Below, in pieces: positions 1-9,787 of a stretch of 20,406 bases of DNA. Source of the stretch: Spirogloea muscicola (taxonomy: Eukaryota > Streptophyta > Zygnematophyceae > Spirogloeales > Spirogloeaceae). The stretch lies in contig WELB01000435.1 of NCBI GenBank assembly GCA_009602725.1, positions 4,616 to 25,021 on the forward strand, in the 5' to 3' direction. How positions within the stretch are numbered: position 1 is the first letter of the stretch; the number at the start of each line of letters is the position of its first letter. A program made the translations under genes and the position numbers. The notes below the pieces were generated by a model that was not told the DNA's origin, ran no database searches, and saw nothing but the letters and a program-made list of their open reading frames with translations.

Positions 1-38
1 CCCGCTGAGCCCCGCGGCGCCGCGGCCGACGCGGAGCG

Positions 39-3000
39 ATGTACAACCGCGGGTACGCCGCCGCGGCGGCGGCCGCCGGCGGCGCCGAGCGGGAGTATGG
101 CACCGCGGAGCTGAGCTTCGACGGCGGCGTGCAGTACCAGCAGCAGCCGCCGCCACGACTGCCAGGCGACTCCAGGTTTGCCTTTCGGGACGCCGCTCTT
201 AAACGCCTCCGCCGCCGCCGCCGTCGCCGCTGCCGCCTGTCATCGTCGACTCCCCAGCAATGGCCGGCTTCTCGCCGTCCAAGCTTTGCGGCGTCGGCTC
301 ACGCCGTCGCCCGGCTGGTCATGGCGATCAGCGGGAGACACGCCATGACGATGGTGCTAGCTGCGGCCGCAGATTCACGCCGAGGCCGTTTGCCTACAAT
401 GGCCGCGTGGCCGCCGCGCTCGTGCCCTGCGTCCTCGTTGTGCTCGGCGCCGGCGGCCGCGCCGTACTCGGCACCGCCACCGTCGGCCTCATGGCCGCCT
501 ATATACTCGACGCGCTCCAGATGCGCCTCGCCGCCTTCTTCGGCATCTGGGCCACGCTCTTCGCCTGCGCCGCGGCCACCGCGCTCTCCGGCGTTGGCTT
601 CGCGCCCGGCCTCCCGCTCGCCCTCTCCGGTCTCGTCCTCTTCACCTGCCTCCACCTCTTCTTCCTCTGCGGAATCTGGGCGTCGCTCCAGGTGAGACAC
701 CGTCGCGCCTGCTGGCGCCACCGCTGCAATCACCATTGCCAACTTAAGCCCAAACCCGTAGATCCCCAGTGGCAGCAGAGTCGTGGTGCCCTCCGTCATG
801 GCCTCCAAGTGTGGTTACCTCTCGCTTACTGTCCCACTAAGCAGCAGCCGCGATCACCATTGTCAATCTAAGCCCAAACCCCTAAACACTCCAGTGGTAG
901 TGGAGACGTAGTTCTCTCCGTCACGGCTTCTATCTGTGGTCACCTCTCTCTTGCTGTCCTCGTAAGCAGCAGCAGTAGCTCCAATGCTGTGGCCATCCTG
1001 ACGTGCGCTCCTCGCCGCCATCTGGCCCGTCGCCAGTTCCGCTGGCTGCAGCTTGAGCAGCCGGCGGTGGTGCTGGCGCTCGAGCGTCTCCTCTTTGCGT
1101 GCTGCCCGTTGGTGGCCGCCGCCATCCAGACGTGGGGCGTGATCGCCGCCGCCGGTGTCGCTGCCGCGCCCTTCTACCTCATGCCCATCCTCTTTGGCCT
1201 CTACTGGCTCTTCTCGCTCCCCAGACCCTCCTCCTTCCGTGCCAAGGCCGAGCGCGATCACAGCGGCAGCAGTGCCGTTGGTGGCAATGACGACCTCATA
1301 CTCGGCCCACTTGAGAGCTGCCTGCACTCCGCCGCCCTCCTCTTCCTCCCGCTTGCCTTCTTCCTCGCCATCTACCACAGCAGGTATCGCATGCGACTTG
1401 CGCAACCCTTGCCCCTGATCAAGCAGACTCAGCGGTACGAGTGTCAGCTTTCTATGTAGACAGTGCCCTCAAGCCAATGTGCACAAAATGGCTCCTGATG
1501 TCATCCTCCTTGCTGGCAATCCAGGCCCGTTGGACTCGTGGAGGTCTGCGATCTACTGCTCCTCATCTTCGTGCCGGTGCTGTTCCAACTCTTTGCTACC
1601 ACGCGTGGCGCCCTCTGGTGGCTTCATCTGAGCTCCGCGAACATGCACAAGGTCTCCCAGCCACTGCTCTTCTGTGTCACGCCTGGTCCGCAATATCAGC
1701 AATCACTGCTCTCCTGTCCTCTTTGCTGTCTCTTTCCTCTATCCGTGCACGCGCTTGCCCTCTCCATCGATGGATGGAGCACGAGGTAAGCCTAAGTGGT
1801 GGACAACTCTGGAAAATGGCAATTCACATTTAGAGTTAACAAAGATGCTCTTTGAATGGCCTCTGATCTTTGGAAGTGAAGCGCGTCGACGCCCGTCTTA
1901 CTGCTCCCTGGGCATGCGCCTGTGCTTCTACAGGTGCGGGTTTGGAATGGCCTCGTGAGCCTGTTGATTGTCCTGGGCTGCCTGGAGGCCCGCGTCATCT
2001 TCCACTCGTTTGGCCACTACATCAGCCTGCCCGCACCCTTCAACGTCCTCCTTGTCACGCTGGCGGTGTATGGTGTCGGCCTGGCCTGCGCTGCACATGC
2101 CATGGGCCTCACCAAGGGCGCTGTAAAGTGAGATACTCCTCATTCGTGCTCCGCTTGCCTACCCTGCTGTCAATAAGGAGCATTGGGCTTCCAGAGACTT
2201 GCACGCAGTGTGCACGTATGGCATTGCCGTACAATCTTCAGGTATTATAGTGAGGGGTAGAGGTACTTGGTGCAGCAAGTGGAAAAATGAAGCCAACAAG
2301 CTATGGTGTCGAAAGTAGGACTTTCACATGATGGCAATCAGGTATGATACTGACCTTATTGTACATGTCCTGCCGGCAGCTCCACGTTGGTGACAGTGGT
2401 GCTGTTGGTGGCTGCGGTCTCAGGGGCTTTGGTCCTCGGCATGCCTTTGAAGGTGAGAGCAGTCACTCAATAAGCAGTCACTCTGAGCTCTCATCCAGTC
2501 GGAGTGAAAGGTCAAAGCATGCCTTCTCTCTCTTGCACAAGATCATCACCCTCGAGGAAACAACCAGTCAGTCAATGGCGGTGGCAGCTTAGTCAGACTT
2601 GCAGTGGTTCTTAGCGTTCATCCTTGCCTTGATGGAATTGATGAGCTGCATCGCCTGACCATGGGCTGCATGCATGCTGGACGGCACCGCAGCTCCGCTG
2701 CAGCATGTGCCACACTTGTGCAATGCTATCTCTGGATCATGAGCAAGCCTTAACAGCAATGATGGGTCTAGTCATGTCCGTTGCTTCAGAAATCTTCAAG
2801 CAATATGTTCTTGTCACATTCGTGGGCACGTTGTCAAGCATGCTTGGGATGGCTAAGGATCAGCCAGTGCTGCACACTGAGCTATTCCTCAGACGTCTGC
2901 CTTGTGCTGCAGATACTGCCTGCCCCGGCAATCGCGGCCGTTTACTTGGCTCAGCACGCCACGTCCGGCACCACCATGTCCTACTTCGTCTTTGCTGCAG

Positions 3001-6000
3001 CGGCCGCGCTCTCTGCCGCGTGGTTTGTGGCCCACAGCTTCTGGAACTTGAGCGACAGCATCAGCCAGCTCACAGTTAAGGAAGTCTGCGAGCAGCTCAT
3101 TGTGGGCGTGACGCTAGCCCTCCTAATGCCCGGTGCGGCGCTACTCGCGCCCGGCCTGTCCAAGCCCCTGGTTGGCATCTTCCTCGTGGCGCAGGCCTTT
3201 CTTCTCTGCAGGTGCCTAAGAGCTCATCATATTACCCGCCATTCATTCTGTACATCTGGCAGTCAGAGTGGATGGCTCTGGAAACCGACATTTCTATACA
3301 ACATGTATTTGATGGGGTCTTGAGAGAATGCTCCAGGCTTGTATTGTCTGCGCCGGCGGCAGCAGAAAAGGTTTAGAAATTGAGAAGGTTGTTGAGACTA
3401 CAATTATGTTGTCAACTTATTAGTATTAACAGCGCTCCATCTGTGACTATTGGCAGGTTGGAGAACCGCCTCTTCACGTGGCCTGTCCAAATGGACGAGG
3501 AGGGCCTGTACCCTGGCTACCTCGTCGTCCTCACCACAGTCGCTGGCTTTGTCGCTGTGCGACGGCTGGAGGCGGTGGGCAAGGCCAGCCCGTGGGCCGC
3601 CTGGTTGGCATCCTCGCTGTACCTTGCGAAGCTGCCGATGCTGCTCATTCAGACGACCATGACAGTGTGGGCGAGTGCCTTGCTCATCCTCGCCATCACG
3701 CCGCCCATGCTCCTCTACAGGTCTTCTCCCAACCAGAGAATCTAAGCTTCAAAAGTATAGGATCAGAGGGATGTGTTTGGCACTCTGTGCCAAACTCCAT
3801 GAAATGACTGCTGTGCAGCTAAGCGAGGGCTTCACACAAGTGAAATTTATCAGTCCTACAACTTGCTCTTGAAGCCTTGAAGCCTTAGTCTTAGCTGTCC
3901 AACAATCAAGCTCGCTTCATCTGCAGGGACACAACAAAAGGAGCCGGAGGCAATGTCGGTGGTGGTGGAGGAGGAGGTGGCGGCGGTGCGAGCAGGATGA
4001 AGGTGTGGCAGGGGTACGCTCACGCTGGCGCCGTCTTCGTTGCCGTTTGGACCTGTCGGGCCGCCATATGTGACGCCCTCGCGTGGCTCACTGGGGAGCG
4101 GCCCACCGACGGCGCGAGCATCGGCGCACTGCTGCTGGTCACAGGGGCTGGCTGCATGCCGATTGTCAGCCTCCACTTCTCTCACATACTGGTGAGTCGA
4201 TTGTTAGGGGATACAAGTAACAATCAGTCTTCAAAGCAGTATAATTGACTTGTCAACATGACTGTCTTTGGTTGCTGCCAGTGGGAAGGCTCCACGCTCT
4301 AGCCTCTACAGTCGATCATTGCCCGAGGATACCTTGTTCTATTCTCACTTCGCTTTGTCATCTGCAGGCAGCACGGCGAGCGCTTGTGCTGCTCGTGGCG
4401 ACAGGCCTGCTGTTTGTCCTCCTCCAGCCGCCAGTGCCTTCGCCGCTCGCTAGCCTCTTCTTGCAGGGACCGTCAGAATTCACTTCAATGCACGACCCAG
4501 AAGAGCTGGCAATCTATGGGGAGCCCACCAGGGGCAGCACTTGGGCGTCGTGGTTGCTGCTGGCGTCTCTTGTTGCAAGCCTGGCTGCCGCGATGTCCGC
4601 CATCCCCATTCAGCGGGTACTTTGTGTTGGCTCATGCTGATCTCAATCCCGACAAGCTGTACTTGCATGTCTGTGAGCTCAAAATTATGCTGTCCAGAAT
4701 ACGTTCTCACCCTCAACCTTGATACATAGCATTGCACTCAGATGAGTCCTAACTTCAGTGACAAGCAGGCCTCAAAAATTGGTAACAGATGTAAGCTTAT
4801 CAACTACGTAGGTCATGCTTTGTGCTTGAATCTATCCAGTTGCTGACGAGCACAAGGCCAAGAGCTTCTCTCCAGGTTGCAGCCGTGCGGCTTGGCTACT
4901 CGATTGCAGTCGGTGCCAGCTTGGGCACCTACCTCTGCCTTCAATACTTTGCGGACTTCCCCCTCCTACACGCCCTGCTTGTTGCTGCGGCAATTGCAGC
5001 GTCAGTTTTTGTCGTCTTTGCCCACCATCCTTCAGCATCAAGCCCACGACTGCTTCCCTGGATCTTTGCACTCTTTGTGGCCCTGCTCCCAGGTTAGCTC
5101 CTCTGACAAAGTGTGTTATTTGTGCGTGTGCTTTGTGAGAGCATCAGTTCAGCTGCTTATATCTAGGAGACTTGCAGTTCACAGGCTTTCCTGTGTTTGG
5201 GGCTCCTCAATCACACCGGACCTTGACGTTCTTTCAATGCCATGTCAGTCATGTACCTGATCGAGGGCCAGATCAACCGGCCACCCACAGAAGACGAGTC
5301 GTCAGTGGACTTCCAGGCTGAGTATGATCGTGAGCTTGTGATTGAGGTGAGCACTGATGACCCATTCTTTTGATTGTTACTGTGTCGCTTCATGCACTGT
5401 TCATGGCTTAGTCGGGGTTTTCTTCTTCATTTGCTACGCATATTCGGTCTGCAAGAGTTTTTGTCATCAGACTTACTTGATGAGGTTGCTACTATCTAGG
5501 AGATTGTAATAGCATGTTCAATTGGTTAAGCCACTGTCCTTGCCATCCTGACTCCCTCTGAAGCTGCACTCTCTCTGAAGCGCAACATGCTGATCATTTG
5601 TGCAGGGGGGCCGAGAGCAGCTGCTTGGCCTGTATGCAGCGTCTTTCATGCTAATTGCCCTGGAGGTGAAGGTGAAACTCACGGGACTTGTGAGGGATAA
5701 GACTAAGGACCGCCTCGTGGGTGGCGGCTCAAATCGCCACCTCTCGCCATCCTCGTCCTTCATGCCCCACCATCGAAACGTGCAGGTGCCGCCTTCTGCC
5801 ATGCTCCACCATGGAGTGCGAGTGCACTCTGGTCTAAAGAGCTCTCGCCTTGTGTTAATGTGCATGATTGTCTTGTAGTAGACGCCTTCAATTAGGATCG
5901 GCGGTCAGTCAGACTTGGAAATGATAAGACTAATAGTGTTGCGTCCTTATTATTCACCACATCTCATGCTTATCATTCCAGGTGCGCGCACGTGTAATGT

Positions 6001-6900
6001 CAACTTGATAGCCTGTGACATGAGTGAGACGTTTTCCAATCACCTTGTGCAGAGGCGCACAAGTGTGGCCTCCACGTTCTCCATTACGAAGCTGGCGGTG
6101 GATGGAGCATGGATGCCGGCCGTTGGCAATGTTGCCACGCTGCTCTGCTTTGCAACCTGCCTCTCTCTCACTGGCTCGCTGACATCCCATGCCGATCGCG
6201 CCATCTTCTTCATCGCGCCCATCCTCCTGCTGCTCAACCAGGACCGGACCATTCTCTCGGGCTTCACAGACAAGCAGCGCTACTTCCCTCTCAGCCTCGC
6301 AACTTCTGCGTACCTTGCGTACCTGGCGGGACTACGCGTTTGGCAGGAGCTCAGCCTTGGCTTTCATGTGAGGGCTAACTCAACATCTTATAGCTTTGTA
6401 TGCAAATGTTATGTCCCTTTGGAGCGGCAGTGCTTGGTTGCTCTCTGCCTCTGATAGAATATGAGCTATTCTTCCCATGTGCCTCTGTCGAGGTCAAGAA
6501 TTCCATAGGGTTTGACTAAGTCTTGGGAGTCAGCCATGCTTGAGATCAGCCCATAATGTCGGTGCGTGTCGGAGGCCAACGACACCTGACTGCTCTTTGT
6601 GCTGGGCAGGGGGGGGACTGGGCAGCAGCGACGCAGCTCCCCGGAGCCAGTTGGGCGCTGAAGAACGCCGCCATGCTCCTGCTCACGCTGCCCAACCACG
6701 TGCTGTTCTCCATGTTCCTGTGGGACCAGGTCAAGCGACCGGACCTCCTGCTCATTCTCGTCAGCCCGCTCAACCTGCCGGCGCTCGCCCTCGCAGACGT
6801 CGACGCTATCAAGATCTTGGCTGCCCTCGGCCTGGTCTTTGCCGTCACACAGTACCTTGTCACCCGGCACGTGCGCCTCGCCGGGCTGAAGTTCATCTGA
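39..6900 (+). CDS. NEF1: NEF1-like polytopic membrane protein (No Exine Formation 1), 15 exons, complete
   Basis: Exons: 39-175, 373-691, 1037-1383, 1525-1651, 1934-2127, 2380-2452, 2913-3211, 3457-3720, 3927-4191, 4368-4616, 4876-5092, 5249-5346, 5606-5785, 6053-6367, 6610-6900. All junctions are GT-AG and phases agree, giving 1124 aa, close to the length I recall for Arabidopsis NEF1. Seen: well over 20 hydrophobic membrane-type stretches; a short Ala/Gly-rich N-terminus; and blocks I recognise from plant NEF1: LEQPAVVLALERLLFAC (exon 3), MKVWQGYAHA (exon 9), MPAVGNVATL (about residues 944-953), APILLLLNQD (978-987), DKQRYFP (996-1002) and a C-terminal LAGLKFI. Known: Arabidopsis NEF1 was described as a plastid integral membrane protein needed for pollen exine patterning and tapetal plastid lipids; its biochemical activity is unknown. 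Odd: exon 9 carries a Gly-rich insert (10 Gly in a row, about residues 597-606), not a family hallmark I recall. The start ATG at 39 has only 38 bases upstream, so the promoter lies outside. It converges with DTD. Confidence 0.92.
724..972. repeat. Diverged tandem duplication (about 124 bp, two copies) in NEF1 intron 2
   Basis: Two adjacent copies, about 724-847 and 848-972, share anchors in the same order: ATCACCATTG (729 and 853), TAAGCCCAAACCC, CCAGTGG, CTCCGTCA, TGTGGT, ACCTCTC, and TAAGCAGCAGC at the end of each. The spacing is about 124 bp. Both copies lie inside intron 2 (692-1036) and carry a CCCAAACCC motif close to the telomere-like motifs around 9270-9660. No coding potential is needed to explain them. 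Confidence 0.75.
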
Positions 6901-7272
6901 GCAGGCTTCTACGATCTGTCTGCTCTTTGCACATCCAGAACACGCTTCATTGGCAACCCCATTGATATGTACGGCCTCCAATGCAGGCCACACTCCTTGC
7001 TTGTAATGACATCCAGGGACCATGTTTGAGCTGTGTTCGCCACCCATGAGACTTCGCTCTTGAGATTTGTCACCAGCGCTGCAGGGGTCTGTCCATCATG
7101 ACAGTGCTGACGAACAAGGCCAGCGCTGTTACGTCGTCATCTTGAAATGGTGCAGAGGTGTTGCAAGGGCTATCAAGCAGCCAAGCCGCCACTTCAACAA
7201 CTGTCAAAATATCAGCTTGGAAGATAGGCAAGCACGCAACTGCTCAACGGCGCTATGCGAAGCAGCAAATGC
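6901..7272. other. 3' spacer between convergent NEF1 and DTD
   Basis: This 372 bp spacer separates the NEF1 stop codon (6898-6900) from the DTD stop codon (7273-7275 on the minus strand). It should hold both 3' UTRs. A TGTAA pentamer at 7002-7006 sits about 100 bp after the NEF1 stop; TGTAA is the usual green-algal polyadenylation signal, so it is a candidate here. I saw no equivalent for DTD and no gene in this stretch. Confidence 0.5.
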
Positions 7273-9238
7273 TCAGCTGGTCTTACAGGAAATTTGGTAA
7301 TAAATACGTCGGCACACATAACAAATGCTTGGCTTATCGGATGCCAGTGTCTTCTGGGAATCAATGTGCATGGTTACTGGCCCGTCATTGACGATGTGAA
7401 CCTGCACACGCAGTCGTTTGCCTACATTTCAGCGTAAGGCCCCAATGCTTTATAGCGGGCATATCAAAGTTGACGAGGAGCCTATTGCCCATCCTGTGAC
7501 CCAGCTTATTGCTGCTGTGGCGGCAAACAATAGCTGCCAGACAGGAGAAAGTAGAGGAAGTTGCATCATGTACCACATACAGACAGCACCCATACCCACC
7601 CTTTTGAGGCTTGACGCTCTGACTGAGACGCTGGCATAGTAACCAGCTGTGGTGCAAGAACGCTAAGCACTGCGCCGAGCACGATTGACAGACTTCTAGG
7701 CCACTGCAAGCTGGAATGCCCCAACAAGAGCCTCATGCATGCACAGTGCCTCGTATACATGGGCCAGGTCCAAGCGAGCGCAATAGATTAAAATAAAGGG
7801 AAGCAGAAAGGCTTTTGCTTGACTTATCACCTCCATCATCGCGCCGAAGACACCGTCTGACACAATAAGACAAGGCAGCAGAACAGAGCAGGGAGATCAC
7901 ATATAGAGTGTCTTCATTTTGAAGTGTGCTCAAGCTCTCCAGGTTTGAGAATGCAATAAGCCCATTCACAAGAGCACTCCCCCACAACCTAAAACAGAGA
8001 CCAAGCGTGGCCCGCACCTCATTTTGCACATGCACGCAGATACCTTCGTTTTCACCAGAGATACGTGGTTATGGGGCGCATGAAGGAAGCTCTCACATAT
8101 TGATTCAATGCAGGAGCGCGTCTGGCTGAAAGAGGAATAGCAGGGGCTTGGCCTTGCAGGTCAGGTGTTTAAGCAGTGATCTTGGACTGAGGCAATTGCA
8201 CCCACCTTTGACAGCGTCAGGGCGATAGGCCTCCCTGGCACGCTGCACAAGGGCTGCATAGAACGGTCGGGCCTGCTGCGGCGGCATCGCCACATGGAAG
8301 TCCGGTTTATTGCCCTTCAACACGCCGTACAGTGTGAACTGGCTCACTGAAAAGGAGCACATTCTTGGTATGAGCTGAAGTACAGTCATTATCGACTGTT
8401 TTGCCCAGACAATCCTCCACAACAATCAAGAAAGATGGTCTTAACTCCACATCCTCTCTTAGACATCCAGAATTGGCTATGGTCGCGATACAGCCTTTAG
8501 GCTGCGGCTACTGAGCCAACGGTCGTCGGCTGGCTCCTACTGCAGAGGCATGGAGCGTGAACTGGGTGATGGAGGGCCAACTGCAGGGGGGTGCATCCAC
8601 AAGCGTGGCAAGCACTCACCAATGAGAACCTCATAGTTGCGCTGCACGACCTGCACATCGTCAAAAGGGGCCGCAGAAAGTAGCCCGTCATCAGGCGCGC
8701 CCAATTGAAATGACCATGGCCGCACGACACGGACGAGGGGCGGCCGGCGGCGGACCTACACTCTTGTCCCAAGCCTTGCCCGTCACCTCGTCGGGCCACA
8801 GCCGCATGTTGAGCACGCGCCGGCAGCTGCAGCCGCCGCAGCAGGATGTGAAAGGATGGAGGCTTGGCAGCGGCTCAAGAGATAGATTACATCTTTTGTT
8901 CACCACCACTGATGAAGGAATCATTTGACGATTAGGTGGTGTTAATTAATGCAGAGAGGGATTGAAGTGTGAAGTCACAACCTGACTGGCTATGGATTGA
9001 GTCTACATGGACGCAGCAGCACGGCAATTGGCGGAGGGCTGCATTGCCAGGAGGCCTGCAATTGTGGTGGGAAAGAAGGTGGGTCCGGGCCGTGTTCTGT
9101 GGTCCTCGGCAAGTGGGCTGTGGAGCTTAAGGTGAGACGAAGTCACATGAACTCGGCGTCGGCGTCCTTGTCGGCCTCGTGCAGGCCGACGAGCACGCAC
9201 AGGCCCGGCCCGACCTCCGACACCACGCGGCCCTCCAC
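7273..9238 (-). CDS. DTD: D-aminoacyl-tRNA deacylase (DTD1 family), 5'-partial, six exons found
   Basis: Minus-strand exons, 5' to 3': 9238-9147, 8826-8760, 8650-8620, 8346-8206, 7856-7831, 7401-7273. All introns are GT-AG and phases agree, giving 161 aa after the missing first exon. DTD hydrolyses the ester bond of D-aminoacyl-tRNAs, recycling tRNA and keeping D-amino acids out of proteins; it acts as a dimer. Seen: VEGRVVSE, GPGLCVLVGLHEADKD, RRVLNMRLWPDEVTGKAWDKS, then the first active-site motif SQFTLYG, NKPDFHVAMPP, DGVFGAMMEV (carried by a 26-nt exon) and the second active-site motif VNDGPVT with the cross-subunit Gly-cisPro. The protein runs about 25 residues past the usual end at DSQ. 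Missing: an exon for roughly the first 14-15 residues; the first exon found opens at a clean acceptor (GCGCAG on the minus strand), and upstream lies the undetermined base at 9368. A 31-nt exon (8620-8650) is also present. Distinct from plant GEK1 (DTD2). Confidence 0.92.
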
Positions 9239-9314
9239 CTGCGCCGGCGAGGCAAGGCCAGACGGCGGCCCTGAACCCAAAACCCTAGTCCCTGAACCCT
9301 GGACCGCTCGGCCA

Positions 9315-9368
9315 CAGCGGCGGCGGTGGCGGCGGAGGCGGCGGCGGCGGCGGCGGCGGCGGAGGCGN
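9315..9368. repeat. CGG/GGC trinucleotide tract ending at an undetermined base
   Basis: A nearly pure GGC/GGT/GGA run extends from about 9315 to 9367 and ends at the single n at 9368. It sits between the first DTD exon found and the orphan COQ2 exon, just where both genes lose exons. Most simply, the n marks an assembly gap or join inside a low-complexity, hard-to-sequence region. Confidence 0.8.
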
Positions 9369-9383
9369 ATACGGTTTTCGCAC

Positions 9384-9519
9384 CTTTGCATCTATGTCGC
9401 GGTCAAGCAGGTCGTTGATCGTGCAGCCGGCGCCCCGGAGCAGGACGGCGCCGCCGCCAAACAGCGCCAGCAGCTGGAGGTCCGGGAGGGCACCGGCCGG
9501 CGCCGCCATGGCGATGGAC
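9384..9519 (-). CDS. COQ2: 4-hydroxybenzoate polyprenyltransferase (COQ2/UbiA family), single internal exon
   Basis: One minus-strand exon of 136 nt with a clean acceptor (CACCCAG before 9519) and donor (AAG|GTGCG after 9384). It reads (W)SIAMAAPAG, then LLALFGGGAVLLRGAGC, then TINDLLDRDIDAK. The NDLLDRDID block is the first Asp-rich, Mg2+/prenyl-diphosphate-binding motif of UbiA prenyltransferases, and GAGCTINDLLDRD is typical of COQ2 and plant PPT1, which attach the polyprenyl chain to 4-hydroxybenzoate in mitochondrial ubiquinone synthesis. I found no preceding exon (the DKPIGTW-type region) up to about 10420 and no following exon; only 12 intronic bases after the donor dinucleotide remain before the undetermined base at 9368. 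This is either a fragment of an intact gene broken by assembly, or an isolated relic exon. The open frame and intact splice sites favour the first. Confidence 0.82.
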
Positions 9520-9591
9520 CTGGGTGGAGCGAGCAACCAGCACGGCCTGCATCAGCAATACAACCTCATTGCACTGAACACCAAGATCTCA

Positions 9592-9660
9592 AACCTAAGC
9601 CCTCAAACCCTAGCCCTACTTCCTAACCCTAACCCTAACCCACTAAACTCTAACCCCTAA
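9592..9660. repeat. Interstitial telomere-like repeat tract (CCCTAA / CCCTAAA type)
   Basis: The tract includes CCTAACCCTAACCCTAACCC at about 9622-9641, flanked by degenerate units such as AAACCCTAGCCC and CTAACCCCTAAA. Smaller islands occur at about 9267-9300 (AACCCAAAACCCTAGTCCC and onward) and, in the opposite orientation, inside MurE intron 1 at about 10170-10192 (CTAGGGTTTAGGGTAACCC). Together they bracket the COQ2 exon and the 5' end of MurE. The unit is the plant or related telomere motif. The rest of the 9520-9787 spacer shows no supported gene or clear promoter element. Confidence 0.8.
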
Positions 9661-9787
9661 ATGCCACCATCTGCAAGGAGCGCTCTTGAGCTGCCTGTAG
9701 TGCAGGAAGAGGTCCGCCCAGCAGCTGCTGGCAGAACCTCGGGCCCGTGCCGTGCTGGGATCCGATCCCGGACTTGTCGTAGGACCT

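Noticed and set aside
299-808. 169-aa antisense open frame across NEF1 exon 2
   Set aside because: Glu/Ala/Gly-rich composition is the mirror of a GC-rich membrane-protein exon; the plus strand carries the conserved protein and splice sites.
8497-8799. 100-aa minus-strand open frame in the DTD region
   Set aside because: It spans intron sequence; the DTD exons at 8620-8650 and 8760-8826 use phase-consistent splice sites instead.
9285-9383. COQ2 frame continuing into a poly-Pro tail
   Set aside because: The frame runs past a good donor (AAG|GTGCG) into the CGG repeat and the n; UbiA proteins have no such tail, so this is intron or gap sequence.
9752-9787. GTG-initiated longer MurE start
   Set aside because: Nuclear eukaryotic genes start at ATG; the in-frame ATG is at 9788.
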